64,000 bases of DNA from Chitinophaga rupis (GTDB lineage Bacteria; Bacteroidota; Bacteroidia; Chitinophagales; Chitinophagaceae), in NCBI RefSeq assembly GCF_900109685.1, contig NZ_FOBB01000001.1, positions 186,001-250,000 on the forward strand, written 5' to 3'. Made by a program: the position numbers and the translations under genes. Of this stretch, positions 51,609 to 61,600 are shown piece by piece; position 1 is the stretch's first letter; every line of letters starts with the position of its first letter. Below the pieces are notes generated by a model. That model was not told where the DNA came from. It did no database searches and was given only the letters and a program-made list of their open reading frames with translations.

Positions 51609-52052
51609 ATGCGAATGCTTTTTTTATGCTACCTGTTTTTGATGCAAACGCAGGACACTGCGCCGGAACAATTTAAAAAACTCACCTGGCTTACTGGCAC
51701 CTGGAACCGTACCAACCTGAAACCCGGCCGCAGCGGGCATGAGCGCTGGGTACAAACCAACACCTATGAATTAAAAGGCTGGGGGCTAACGTTACGCGGC
51801 GCTGATACCGCCTTTGTAGAAAAGCTGACCATCCTAGTAAAAGACAGCAACCTGTATTATGTAGCGGATGTAAGCGGTAATGCGCAGCCTGTGTATTTTA
51901 AATGTACCGCCATTAGCACCGATGGCTTTGTGTTTGAGAACCCGGCACATGATTTCCCTAAAAGGATCGAGTATAAACGGGAAGGCGCGCAGCTGAAAGC
52001 TACTATTTCCGGCAACGGCAAGGCTGTAGAGTATTGGTTTGAGCGGCAGTAA
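51609..52052 (+). CDS. DUF6265 family secreted lipocalin-like protein
   Basis: 147 residues. A short hydrophobic N-terminus (MRMLFLCYLFLMQTQ) is probably a signal peptide. The DUF6265 pattern is seen in FKKLTWLTGTWNRTNLKPG, HERWVQTNTYELKGWGLTL and VFENPAHDFPKRIEY, which form a small beta-barrel like lipocalins. Function unknown; the family is widespread in Bacteroidota. It follows the AraC gene by 67 nt and abuts the convergent deaminase gene with no gap. Confidence 0.85.
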   Translation: MRMLFLCYLFLMQTQDTAPEQFKKLTWLTGTWNRTNLKPGRSGHERWVQTNTYELKGWGLTLRGADTAFVEKLTILVKDSNLYYVADVSGNAQPVYFKCTAISTDGFVFENPAHDFPKRIEYKREGAQLKATISGNGKAVEYWFERQ

Positions 52053-52469
52053 TTACGGTGCAGGATATACGATCACTTCCGGCGGCGGCCCCCAGGTCGT
52101 AATATCATGAGCTGTAAGCACATCAAAACGCGCTGTACCGCCCAGCTGCCCGCATGTTTGGGTGAACACCACCCGGCTTATACGGTGATGGCGGATCACG
52201 TAGGCACATAACGCGCAGGGCTCTACGTTGCTGTATAAGGTAGCGCCGGCGCAGCTGCCATGCCGTTGCAGGGCATCCAGCACAGCCAGCACTTCAGCAT
52301 GCCGGGTTATATCTTTCAGCTGTTTGCTTTTTTCATAAGCTTCGCCCAGTATCATACCATCCTTCACAATAATGCTGCCCACCGGGCTTTCACCTTCCGC
52401 AGCAGCCCTTGCAGCCAGCTCCAGGCAGCGTTGCATAAAGGGAGCGTGTATATCCATATCCGTATTCAT
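52053..52469 (-). CDS. Nucleoside/tRNA-adenosine-type deaminase
   Basis: 138 residues from the ATG at 52469 (a second ATG at 52457 is also possible). The zinc site is complete: H57-A58-E59 in TRHAEVLAVL and P84-C85 to C88 in NVEPCALCAY; SPVGSIIVKDGMIL precedes it. This is the CDA-fold family of guanine deaminases and tRNA-wobble adenosine deaminases (TadA); the sequence around the zinc site, PCALCAYVIRHHRISRVVF, is closer to free-base/nucleoside deaminases than to TadA, as a judgement by eye. Divergent from the radical-SAM DNA-repair pair with a 145-bp gap. The frame is open upstream to 52715 but without a family match. Confidence 0.88.
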   Translation of the reverse strand: MNTDMDIHAPFMQRCLELAARAAAEGESPVGSIIVKDGMILGEAYEKSKQLKDITRHAEVLAVLDALQRHGSCAGATLYSNVEPCALCAYVIRHHRISRVVFTQTCGQLGGTARFDVLTAHDITTWGPPPEVIVYPAP

Positions 52470-52561
52470 TCCGGGTTCAAAGCTATTGTTTCTGTGGCAG
52501 AGTGTTGAAAAAAAGCTTAGCAAAACGATAAATAAAATACTAATTTTTTTAGCATTTATCT

Positions 52562-52569
52562 TATATTTG
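52562..52569 (+). promoter_or_regulatory. -7 promoter element for the radical-SAM/DUF4130 operon
   Basis: TATATTTG matches TAnnTTTG, 45 nt before the ATG at 52615. No TTG at the -33 distance; the upstream region is T-rich (seven T at 52544-52550). Confidence 0.45.
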
Positions 52570-52614
52570 AAAAGGGATGTTTGGAGAGTGCCATCCCCAT
52601 TAAACAAGCGTACC

Positions 52615-53865
52615 ATGAGCGAGCGGATCAGTGAGAAGCTAACCATATTGTCAGATGCGGCCAAGTATGATGTAAGCTGCGCCAGCAGCGGCAGCGACCG
52701 CAAGAATGAGAACAAAGGGCTGGGTAATGCCTCTAACGGTATCTGCCATGCCTACACGGAGGACGGGCGATGTGTAAGCCTCCTGAAAATACTGCTTACC
52801 AATTTCTGTATTTATGATTGCGCCTATTGCATCAGCCGTAAAAGCAATGACATTAAACGGGCCGCTTTTACCGTGCAGGAAGTGGTAGACCTTACCATGA
52901 ACTTTTACCGCCGTAATTATATTGAAGGGCTGTTCCTGAGCTCCGGCATTTTTAAGAACGCGGATTATACTATGGAGCGCCTGGTGCTGGTAGCTAAAAA
53001 GCTGCGTACAGAGCACAGGTTCAATGGTTACATTCATCTGAAAACCATTCCCGGCGCCAGCGATGAGCTGATGCAGGAAGCTGCCCTGTATGCCGACCGG
53101 CTGAGCGTGAATGTGGAAATGCCTACCAGGGAAAGCCTGCGGCTGTTAGCACCGGATAAGAACCGTAACGACATGCTGAAGCCCATGCGTTACATTGACA
53201 AAGCGCTAACCCAGAACCAGGAGGAAAAAAAGCTTTTCAAAAAAGCCCCTACCCTGGCACCTGCCGGGCAAAGCACGCAAATGGTCATCGGCGCCACGCC
53301 GGAAACGGATCTGCAGATCCTGTACATGTCGCACTTCTTTTATCAGAAAATACATTTAAAGCGCGTGTACTATTCCGGTTATGTACCGGTAAGTAATGAT
53401 AACCGCCTGCCCGCCATGGGCACGCCGGTGCCCTTTATCCGCGAAAACCGTTTGTACCAGGCCGACTGGCTGATGCGGTTCTACCACTTCCGGGTAGATG
53501 AAATTGTATCCCCGCAGGAGCCCCTGTTGGATGCGCAGATAGACCCTAAGCTCAGCTGGGCTTTGCGCAACCTGCAATTATTCCCGGTTGACATTAATAC
53601 GGCCGATTACATGCTTATTATGCGCATCCCGGGCATCGGCATACAATCTGCCCGCAAGATCTGCGAAGCCCGTAAGTTCAGCCGCCTGGGCATGCATCAT
53701 TTACAGAAGATAGGTATTGCCGTAAACCGCGCTAAATATTTTATTACCACCAGCGATGCACCTGTGCTGAAAGATTACCAGCCCATGCAGATCAAAGAAT
53801 TTATTTTAAATGAAGGCAGCAGCAAATACCAGCCAAATTTTTCACCGCAGCTGAAATTGTTTTAG
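52615..53865 (+). CDS. Putative DNA modification/repair radical SAM protein (TIGR03916 type)
   Basis: 416 residues from the ATG at 52615 (MSERISEKLTILSDAAKYDVSC), the normal start for the family; the open frame reaches further upstream without family features. The radical-SAM cluster is C65-x3-C69-x2-C72 (NFCIYDCAYC), with further conserved Cys at 22, 44 and 53. The C-terminal part has a helix-hairpin-helix, MRIPGIGIQSARKICEARKF, which binds DNA. Members occur with a DUF4130 partner and are proposed to act on DNA lesions or modified bases; the reaction is not established. The partner gene starts 2 nt after its stop. Confidence 0.93.
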   Translation: MSERISEKLTILSDAAKYDVSCASSGSDRKNENKGLGNASNGICHAYTEDGRCVSLLKILLTNFCIYDCAYCISRKSNDIKRAAFTVQEVVDLTMNFYRRNYIEGLFLSSGIFKNADYTMERLVLVAKKLRTEHRFNGYIHLKTIPGASDELMQEAALYADRLSVNVEMPTRESLRLLAPDKNRNDMLKPMRYIDKALTQNQEEKKLFKKAPTLAPAGQSTQMVIGATPETDLQILYMSHFFYQKIHLKRVYYSGYVPVSNDNRLPAMGTPVPFIRENRLYQADWLMRFYHFRVDEIVSPQEPLLDAQIDPKLSWALRNLQLFPVDINTADYMLIMRIPGIGIQSARKICEARKFSRLGMHHLQKIGIAVNRAKYFITTSDAPVLKDYQPMQIKEFILNEGSSKYQPNFSPQLKLF

Positions 53866-53867
53866 CA

Positions 53868-54635
53868 ATGCAAACCGTGTTATACGATAGCAGCTTTGAA
53901 GGCTTTTTTACTGCGGTGTTCGAGATCTACGAATACAAAATAAAAGACCCGGATATTCAGCAGCAAGGCGCCGCCCCGGTAAGCCTGTTTGGCGGCCAGC
54001 ATACCGTGCATACGGATATTGCCAAAGCCACGCGCGTTATTAAAAAGCTGGAAGAAAAATTATCTGCAGATGCGTTTGCAAACATTTACCGGGTGCTGTT
54101 GTCGGAACAGCCAGGCATGGAAAATGTGCTGTTCCGCTATATCCAATACGCCTTGCAGGCCACACAATCCATTGAAACAGATTACAGCCATCCGGATGTA
54201 CTATGGATCCAGCAGGTAGTGCGTAAGATGGGCCGGGAAAAACATCGCATGGAAGCCTTTATCCGTTTCCTGAAAACAAAAGATGGACTGTTCTATGCTA
54301 CGGTTGAACCGGACTTTAATGTGCTGCCCCTGATCCGTAAACATTTTGAAGACCGCTATGCCGATCAGCGCTGGCTTATTTACGATACCCGGCGTAAGTA
54401 TGGATTGTATTACGATCTGCACAGCGTAACGGAAGTAACCATTGATTTTGCTGCTACCTTAAATGACAAGGCCTCCCTGCGCACCTTGCATGATGAGCAG
54501 GAAGACCTTTACCAATCTTTATGGAGAACTTATTTTGGCAGCACCAACATACAGGCCCGCAGAAATATGAAGCTACATATTCAGCATATGCCGCGCCGGT
54601 ACTGGAAGTATTTAACGGAAAAGCTACCGGGCTAG
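53868..54635 (+). CDS. TIGR03915-type putative DNA repair protein (DUF4130)
   Basis: 255 residues. DUF4130 pattern: the start FEGFFTAVFEIYEYKI, then RYIQYALQ, the middle KEKHRMEAFIRFLKT and the strongly conserved end WRTYFGSTNIQARRNMKLHIQHMPRRYWKYLTE. This domain is found alone next to radical-SAM proteins of the TIGR03916 type, or fused to a uracil-DNA-glycosylase-like domain, so it is thought to work in a DNA repair pathway. It is cotranscribed with the radical-SAM gene (2-nt gap) and converges on an unknown secreted protein 1 nt away. Confidence 0.93.
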   Translation: MQTVLYDSSFEGFFTAVFEIYEYKIKDPDIQQQGAAPVSLFGGQHTVHTDIAKATRVIKKLEEKLSADAFANIYRVLLSEQPGMENVLFRYIQYALQATQSIETDYSHPDVLWIQQVVRKMGREKHRMEAFIRFLKTKDGLFYATVEPDFNVLPLIRKHFEDRYADQRWLIYDTRRKYGLYYDLHSVTEVTIDFAATLNDKASLRTLHDEQEDLYQSLWRTYFGSTNIQARRNMKLHIQHMPRRYWKYLTEKLPG

Positions 54636-54636
54636 G

Positions 54637-55407
54637 CTACTCCTTCACATTCACAAAATAACGGCCCACAAAACGGTACTTCAGCTTTTTATTCTTCACC
54701 GTACCATCTTCCGCCACATCGGGGAAAGTAAGCGTACCTGTTTCATCATCATACTCGATCAGGTCCACCGGTTTGCCACGTTTTTTTGCCACGGTATTAA
54801 TATCGTAGGTAAAACCCAGCTCAGGGCTCAGCTGCTTATCTGTTTTAATAATAGACAGGGTATCGTTCAAACCATTGCGGTCCGTAGCAAAAATGCGGAT
54901 GCCCTGGTAAGTATCATGCTCAGAGTAAGTAGCGTTGCTGATGCCAATGTAATAATTTTTACCGCCTGCTTTTTTCGGGTACACTTCAGAGTACCAGTAA
55001 CCGGGCGCACCGGCAACATCCTCTTTTAACACAGCCGTTACCTTATTGCCGATCTTGTATTGATAGATATTACCAAAACGCGCAGTACCGCCGCCGGAAG
55101 GCCAGGAGTAAATGCGGAACGTTTTATCCTCAGAGCTGGCAATCTTTAAACCCTCCTGTTCCAGCGCCTTAAAATCATATGTTAAGGAAGCGGGATCAGT
55201 GGAGGTAACAGCCAGCAAGCTTTCCCGGAAATAACGGTTGGCTTCCTGCAGGGAATCCTTGTTGCTGGCATCTTTAAAACTTACCCAATGATTTAACGCC
55301 TTGAATGCAACCACCAGTTTTTTTTCAGCGGCAGCAGTGGTTATAATTGTCTGGGAAAAAGCGGCATTGCAATAGAACAGTGCAAGGCCGGCGATTAGTT
55401 TTTTCAT
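54637..55407 (-). CDS. Secreted protein of unknown function
   Basis: 256 residues from the ATG at 55407 (MKKLIAGLALFYCNAAFSQ, a clear signal peptide; a further in-frame ATG 12 nt upstream is less likely). The mature part is mixed alpha/beta (FKALNHWVSFKD, YSWPSGGGTARFGNIYQYKI, YYIGISNATYSEHDTYQG), with no family I recognise and no catalytic motif. It stands alone: tail to tail with the DUF4130 gene and 219 bp from the GH29 gene. Probably a periplasmic or surface protein; role unknown. Confidence 0.75.
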   Translation of the reverse strand: MKKLIAGLALFYCNAAFSQTIITTAAAEKKLVVAFKALNHWVSFKDASNKDSLQEANRYFRESLLAVTSTDPASLTYDFKALEQEGLKIASSEDKTFRIYSWPSGGGTARFGNIYQYKIGNKVTAVLKEDVAGAPGYWYSEVYPKKAGGKNYYIGISNATYSEHDTYQGIRIFATDRNGLNDTLSIIKTDKQLSPELGFTYDINTVAKKRGKPVDLIEYDDETGTLTFPDVAEDGTVKNKKLKYRFVGRYFVNVKE

Positions 55408-55560
55408 AGGTTGAATCAATTAAGTATGTGTTGATATAAAGATAAAAAAATTATTCATCATGTGTAATCTTCTTGTTTTTATTTCAGGATCAGCTACTTA
55501 CGTAATAAAACATGCTTCCGGGCTGGTTATCTTCGGACTTCATATGCCATTATAACAGCA

Positions 55561-55585
55561 ACGGGGCGCCTGGTGGGCGCCCCGT
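55561..55585 (-). terminator. Terminator of the GH29/SusCD operon
   Basis: ACGGGGCGCC (55561-55570) pairs with GGCGCCCCGT (55576-55585) around TGGTG, a very stable GC stem followed on the minus strand by TTGCTGTTATAA. It lies 42 bp beyond the GH29 stop. Confidence 0.75.
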
Positions 55586-55626
55586 GAGCTGTAAAACAGG
55601 TTAACAGTAACGGATGTGTGCTTGCT

Positions 55627-57033
55627 CTATTTTCTTTCGTTATAAACTCCCAGTTCTGCAATAGCAGGTGGCTCGCTGTAGCTGTCAATTAAAATGCGGA
55701 TGCGGTTACCCCATACCCGGTTAAAGCGGTGCACATTCACACGGCCTTTGCTTTCACTGCTTAACAGGGGCAGCCACTCGCCATTCAGGTTATATTCCAG
55801 GCGGTATTTTTTAATACGGGGTTTGTCTTCCACAATGGTGATCATGTTAAAACCCTGCTCCTTATTCAGGTCCACTTCCAGCCAGGGTGCTTTTACGCTG
55901 GGGTTCGACTGCCAGCTGCTTCTGAAGTTATCGTCGTTCGCAAAATCCATAATGTTCATATCATTACTCCAGCTGCCGGCTGTGGCCTGCTTTTTAGCCA
56001 GGTTAGAGGATATGATGGGCGCTTCCACCGGTGGCAGCGGGGCCACGGCGCCTTCATTTTTCCAGCTTTGTCCCATAGCTTTTAAAGCTGCCAGTGCATT
56101 ATCATCGATCAACCCTTCCCGGTTAGGCGCTACGTTTAAAATGAAATTGCACCAGGCTTTATTGTATGGCACAATATCATCGGCTATCAATTTTGCAGGG
56201 TCTTTTACGGGCTGGTCAGGGAAATACGGCTTCCAGAACCAGGCATCATTAATGGGCAGGCAGGCCAGCGCCGGTAAGCGGTTGGTGGCCGTGGAAATAT
56301 GCTGTCCTGCACCTTGCTCATAAGATTTAATATCCGTATAGAACAATCCTTCCGCAGGATATTTGGCAGCGTTTAAATCCATCACCAGGCAGTTGGGCTG
56401 TATGGATTTAATGAGGTTGTAAATTTCCTCAAACGGCACATCGTCATAGGAGATCCTTGACCAGGGCGCATCCCAGCCATCAATGATCAGCGCTGTGATC
56501 TCGCCGTACTGGGTTAGCAATTCCCGCAGCTGCGCCTTGATCATTTGAATATGCTGTTTGGTGATACAGCCCGGCCGCAGCTTATGATGCGTATCCAGTA
56601 TGGAGTAATACAACATTACCTTTAACCCTTTGGCGCGGAAAGCGTCTGTATATTCCTTTACCACATCCCGTTTCAGGGGGCTGTTCATCACGTTATAATC
56701 CGTGGTTTTGGTATTCCAGATACAGAACCCGCTGTGGTGTTTAGTGGTAAGGCAGCCGTAGCTCATGTTGGCCGACTTTGCCGCCTGCGCCCACTGTTCA
56801 CAGTTCAGCTTTGTGGGGTTAAAGATCGCTGGTGATGCATCCGGGTCGGCCCAGTCATCCTGCATAAAAGTGGGAATATTAAAATGGATGAACATGCCAA
56901 AACGCAGGTCCACAAATGATTGCTGCAAAGCATGCAGGTCTTTTCCTTTTGGCGCGGCTGTTTGCGCATGAACAATGCTGCCCAGTAGCAGCCACAATCC
57001 TGTGCCCAGGCTGATGATGAATTGCTTTTTCAC
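55627..57033 (-). CDS. GH29 alpha-L-fucosidase with C-terminal discoidin-like domain
   Basis: 468 residues starting with GTG at 57033 (MKKQFIISLGTGLWLLLGSIVHAQ, a signal peptide). The GH29 barrel has LRFGMFIHFNIPTF, LTTKHHSGFCIW (His pair at 99-100) and ALIIDGWDAPW, where D185 is the expected nucleophile. Residues about 345-468 (NDMNIMDFANDDNFRSSWQSNPSVKAPWLEVDL) are an F5/8 type C (discoidin/CBM32-like) binding domain. Releases alpha-fucose from glycans in the periplasm or at the surface. It follows susD by 18 nt in the third sigma-FecR-SusC-SusD locus, which suggests a fucosylated glycan as substrate. Confidence 0.9.
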   Translation of the reverse strand: MKKQFIISLGTGLWLLLGSIVHAQTAAPKGKDLHALQQSFVDLRFGMFIHFNIPTFMQDDWADPDASPAIFNPTKLNCEQWAQAAKSANMSYGCLTTKHHSGFCIWNTKTTDYNVMNSPLKRDVVKEYTDAFRAKGLKVMLYYSILDTHHKLRPGCITKQHIQMIKAQLRELLTQYGEITALIIDGWDAPWSRISYDDVPFEEIYNLIKSIQPNCLVMDLNAAKYPAEGLFYTDIKSYEQGAGQHISTATNRLPALACLPINDAWFWKPYFPDQPVKDPAKLIADDIVPYNKAWCNFILNVAPNREGLIDDNALAALKAMGQSWKNEGAVAPLPPVEAPIISSNLAKKQATAGSWSNDMNIMDFANDDNFRSSWQSNPSVKAPWLEVDLNKEQGFNMITIVEDKPRIKKYRLEYNLNGEWLPLLSSESKGRVNVHRFNRVWGNRIRILIDSYSEPPAIAELGVYNERK

Positions 57034-57051
57034 TTATCTTGATTTAATTGG

Positions 57052-58677
57052 TTACTTCCATTCCGGCTGCTGCTGCAGGTTACGGGCCTGGTCCAGGATA
57101 CTTTGCGGTATAGGCCACACGTAAAACTTATCCGAATTAAAATACCTTTCTTCCAGCTTTGTTTTCGGGTACTTATTGGTTTTCCCGTTGCCGGCGTCTA
57201 TGGCAGTAAGCCCCTGGGAGGCATCCAGTGTGTAAATGGGCCCTTTTAATACCTGCTGCCCTATACGCCAGCGCAGTATGTCAAAGTAGCGGTGTCCTTC
57301 ACCGGCCAGCTCTATGCGGCGCTCATGACGTATAAAGGTGCGCATGGTTTCCTGGTTTATTGTCCACCCATTAAGGGCAAACGTAGCGGCTACTGTAGGC
57401 ATATGCGCGCGGGCCCTTATTTGGTCTATAGCGCTGATCACGGCCGCACCCGGGCCGGTAGCTTCATTGGCGGCTTCTGCATAGGTAAGCAGCACTTCTG
57501 CATAGCGCAGTATTTTCCAGTCGTTACCGCCATTATCACGCGCTTCAGATTCTGTTTTATCAAACATCTTCTTAAAGGCATAACCGGTATAAGTGGCTTT
57601 ATCGCCGCCTATTTTGTCCAGGGTATTGTTAAACGGGTCGTATACCTTGTTATTGGGCAATGTGCTGCCGGGGTAATAAATAGTAGCGTTCAAACGCGGA
57701 TCGCGGTTGTTGTAAGGTGCATGTATATCATACGCAGGATCTTTGGTGTATGGATAGTAACCTGCCGCACTTTCATAATCATCTACCAAAGCGGGCAAAG
57801 GGTTCAGGTATAACGTGCCCGTACATACGGAGTTAACCCCCAGTATATCCCGCAGGCCATTGGGTTTAATTTCCTTTACGTGAATAAAGCTCATAATGTC
57901 CTCCGGTGAATAGTCCCCTTCCTGCTGGAACAGGTTGTAATAGTCGGGGTACAGGCTGTACACGTTCAGGTCCATTACCGCTTTGGCGGCGGCAGCAGCG
58001 TTGGTATAATCACCGTTATATAATAACACCCGTGCCTTTAATGCCAGGGCAGCGCCTTTGGTAAAACGGCCCTTATCGTCGCCGCTGTAAGTGGTCGGCA
58101 GGTCAGGGGCGGCTTCATCCAGCCATTTTAATACCTGTGTTATGATGGCAGCTTTTTTATCCTGCGGCACATCCGATTCTTTTACATCGGTAAATACTTT
58201 CATTACCAGCGGTACATCGCGGTACAAAGTGGCCATCATAAAATAGCGGTATGCCAGCGCTACCTTTACTTCCCCTACCAGCCGTTTCTTCAGGACTTCA
58301 TCCATATCCGGCACCTTATCTACATTCTGAAAAAACTCAAAGCAGTGGCGTACCTGCCCGTATTGCCATTCATCGCCCAGGTTGCCGGTGGTTACTACAA
58401 AAGTGCTGTTGCCTATCAGCTGCGCGTTACGCAGCGTATTACCCCAGGAGGCAGTTTTGGAAAAAGCATTGTCGCTCATGCCTTCATAACACACGAAAAA
58501 ATCGGCTGTGGGCATAAACTCGTATACCCGGGAGGCAAACTTCACTGCATCCTGCGGAGTGGTCCAGTAGGTTTCATCCGAATACTGGTCCAGCGGGGAA
58601 CGGTCCAGGAAATCCTTGGTGCAGGCACTGAGCAGGGTAAAAAATAATATAGCCGTATAAGTGAGTATCTTTTTCAT
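57052..58677 (-). CDS. SusD/RagB family lipoprotein
   Basis: 541 residues. Signal MKKILTYTAILFFTLLSAC with lipobox (Cys 19), then TKDFLDRSPLDQYSDETYWTTPQDAVKFASRVYEF, the classical SusD start. C-terminal hallmarks are ILRYAEVLLTYAEAANEATG and FIRHERRIELAGEGHRYFDILRW. Surface binding lid for the SusC encoded 4 nt upstream; followed by the GH29 gene, so the ligand may be fucose-bearing. Confidence 0.94.
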   Translation of the reverse strand: MKKILTYTAILFFTLLSACTKDFLDRSPLDQYSDETYWTTPQDAVKFASRVYEFMPTADFFVCYEGMSDNAFSKTASWGNTLRNAQLIGNSTFVVTTGNLGDEWQYGQVRHCFEFFQNVDKVPDMDEVLKKRLVGEVKVALAYRYFMMATLYRDVPLVMKVFTDVKESDVPQDKKAAIITQVLKWLDEAAPDLPTTYSGDDKGRFTKGAALALKARVLLYNGDYTNAAAAAKAVMDLNVYSLYPDYYNLFQQEGDYSPEDIMSFIHVKEIKPNGLRDILGVNSVCTGTLYLNPLPALVDDYESAAGYYPYTKDPAYDIHAPYNNRDPRLNATIYYPGSTLPNNKVYDPFNNTLDKIGGDKATYTGYAFKKMFDKTESEARDNGGNDWKILRYAEVLLTYAEAANEATGPGAAVISAIDQIRARAHMPTVAATFALNGWTINQETMRTFIRHERRIELAGEGHRYFDILRWRIGQQVLKGPIYTLDASQGLTAIDAGNGKTNKYPKTKLEERYFNSDKFYVWPIPQSILDQARNLQQQPEWK

Positions 58678-58681
58678 GTTA

Positions 58682-61600
58682 TCAGAATTTCAGGTTAAGG
58701 CCCAGCGTGTAGGTTTTCATTTGCGGAAAGTTCACGCCGCTTTGCCAGTTGTCAATTTCAGGGTCAAAGCTTTTGGGAAAGTTCCTTGACTTAATGGTGA
58801 ACACATTTTCCAGCATCACATACAACCTTAGCTGGCTTATTTTTAACCGTTGCAGTAAGTTCTGTGGCAGTGTATAGCCTAGCTGCAGGTTCTTAAGGCG
58901 CATGTATTGGGAATCAAATAACCACCAGTCGGAGAAATCGTAGTTCACGCTCAGGTCCTGCCGCATTAAGGGATACCGCGCGCCGCGGTTATCCGGCGTC
59001 CAGGAATCCATCAGATCCTGCGTAAAGCTGCCGCCGTAATTGAACGGGCTTACAGCATAACCGGTGAGGTAGGTTTTATTTTTCAGCACGCCCTGGAACA
59101 GCAGGCTCAGGTCAAACTGTTTCCAGCTGGCATTGGCGGCAATCCCAAACATGCGGTGCGGGTCTGCATCGCCTAATATCACCCGGTCGGCCGGCGTTAT
59201 CTTGCCATCGCCGTTCTGGTCCTGGTATTTAATATCACCGGGCTTGTTCTGTGGTTTGTAGGCCGGGGAGTTTTTAACATCATCGTCCGACTGGTATAAA
59301 CCAATAGCTTTATACCCGTACCAGGTCCAGCGCGACTGGCCTACCATTACCGGGTTCACATCCAGTATATCCGGTGTGCCACCCAGGTCCAGGATCTTAT
59401 TGCGGGCGTCATAGAAATTTACCAGCACGCCATATTTCAATGCATGGTCGCGGTTCTGGTAACCTACGCTGATCTCATACCCCCAGTTGCTCATGCGCCC
59501 CAGGTTCATAATAGGCGCATCTCGGCCAAAGGTAGAGGGCACGCTGGGCGTGAGCAGGATACCGGTGGTCCTTTCTTTGAACACATCAGCTGTGAACGTA
59601 ATTTTTTCATCCAGGAAACCGGCATCTACACCAACATTACCCGTGGTCTTTTGTTCCCAGGTAAGGTCTGCGTTAGCGGTGTTATTGTAGTAGGTAGTGG
59701 TTTGTGCCTTATCATTAAAATAAGTGGCGCCGGTGCCAATGATGTTGGCCCAGGGGTACAGGCCCGTAGCGTTCTGGTTGCCCACCTTACCATAAGAGGC
59801 GCGCAGCTTCAGGTTGCTGATGGTGCGGGAGTTTTTCAGAAAATCTTCTTCCGACAAACGCCAGCCCACAGAAAAGGAGGGAAAGAAACCCCAGCGGTTA
59901 TTCCTGAAACGGGAGGAGCCGTCATAACGTGCACTGGCTTCAAATAAGTAACGGTCGTTATAGCTGTAGTTCAAACGCCCGAAATAGGATTGAATAGCCC
60001 ATTCATTGGCGGAGCCGCTGGTTTGCCAGAAATCTTTATCTGCGCTGCCGCCGTTAATGGTATGAATGCTGTTGTTCAGAAAATCGCTTCTGCCGGCGCC
60101 CAGGCTTTCATACGAGTAGCTTTCCCGGCTAAAACCTGCCAGGGCCTTAATATCATGCCGGTTTATATTTAACCCGTAATTCAGGGTAGCAATAAAGGTC
60201 TGGTTCACTTCCGTGCTCTGGTTATCTGTTAATGAGTTGGGCGACTGATCCGTTAACACCAGGTTCTCATCATCATCGTACAGGCGGTAAGTGGCGCGGA
60301 ACACTTTATGTTTAATATCGCGGGTGCTGTATGCATACTGCCCTTTCAGGGATAATCCTTTGGTAATGCCATATTCCAGGCTCATGTTGGTGTTAAGGTA
60401 GTTATCCTTGTAGTGTTCAAAGCCGCCATCGTTAATAATGGCTACGGGCTGGGAACCGCCGCGGTAATGCCGGTTACGGCCTTCGGGCGTATAAGGCCAT
60501 TCCGTAGGGTTCAGGATGTAGGCCCAGTGCATAGCCGTGGTATAAATGCCTGCACCTGCAAAACTCTTGGGCGCATTCATATACACCGTGTTGATGCCGA
60601 ACTTCAGGTTATCTGTTATTTGGGTGTTGATATTAATGCGGGAGCTGTAACGCTGGTTCAGCACACCCTGCACCAAACCTTCCTGCCGCAGGTAACCCAG
60701 GGATACCAGGTAATCGGTATTCTTACTGCCACCGGATACGCTGATGTTGTGCTGCGTTTGCAGGGCATTTTCTTTGAAGATGGCTTTGATCCAGTCTGTG
60801 CTGGGCTTTTCGCCGCTGGCATATTTGGCAATGTCGGCATCTGAAAAACGCACCGTGGTACCGGGATTATCATTCAGCTGCGATTCATTCCACTTTTTCA
60901 TAAAGTCCACCGCATTTACCAGCCTGGGTAAATAGGTGGGTTGCTGCGTACCCACGTACGCATCGTAAGAGAGTACGGGTTTACTGTTCTGCCGCCCTCT
61001 TTTTGTAGTAACCAGCAATACGCCGCCGGATGCGCGCGCTCCGTAAATAGCAGTGGCAGAGGCATCCTTCAATACGCTGATGTTATCAATATCCTGCGGG
61101 TTCAGGGTTTCCAGCTGGCCGGCTACTCCATCCACCAACACCAGCACCGGGTTGTTGGAAAGGGTGCTGATGCCGCGTATATTCAGCTTGGTGCTGCCGC
61201 TGCCGGGCATGGCATCTGTTTGCTGCACAAACAAACCAGGCACCTGTCCCTGCAAAGCATTCACCACATTGGGGACAGGGCGTTCTGCAATGGCAGTGCC
61301 TTTAATGGTGGCAACGGCGCTGGTTAAGCTGGCCTTTTTCTGGGAGCCATAACCTACTACCACTACTTCACCCAGCTTTTTAGTGTCTTCTGCCAGCACA
61401 ATGCCTAATTCCGTTTGCGTACCGGAAGCTACTTCCTGTGTTATAAAACCAATGAACGATACTACCAGCACGGCATCATCCGGTACGTTCTTCAGCTCAA
61501 ACTCGCCGTGGTCATTGGTTATCATGGCCTGGCTGGTACCTTTTACCTGGATGGATACGCCGGGCAGCGGATCGCCTTTTTCACTTACCACCCGCCCTTT

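Noticed and set aside
52372..52614. N-terminal extension of the radical-SAM protein by 81 codons
   Set aside because: It runs antisense through the deaminase start and the promoter element; family members begin where the ATG at 52615 starts.
55694..56323. Antisense frame of 209 codons inside the GH29 gene
   Set aside because: Covered by a clear GH29 and discoidin reading on the minus strand; no motif in the antisense protein.
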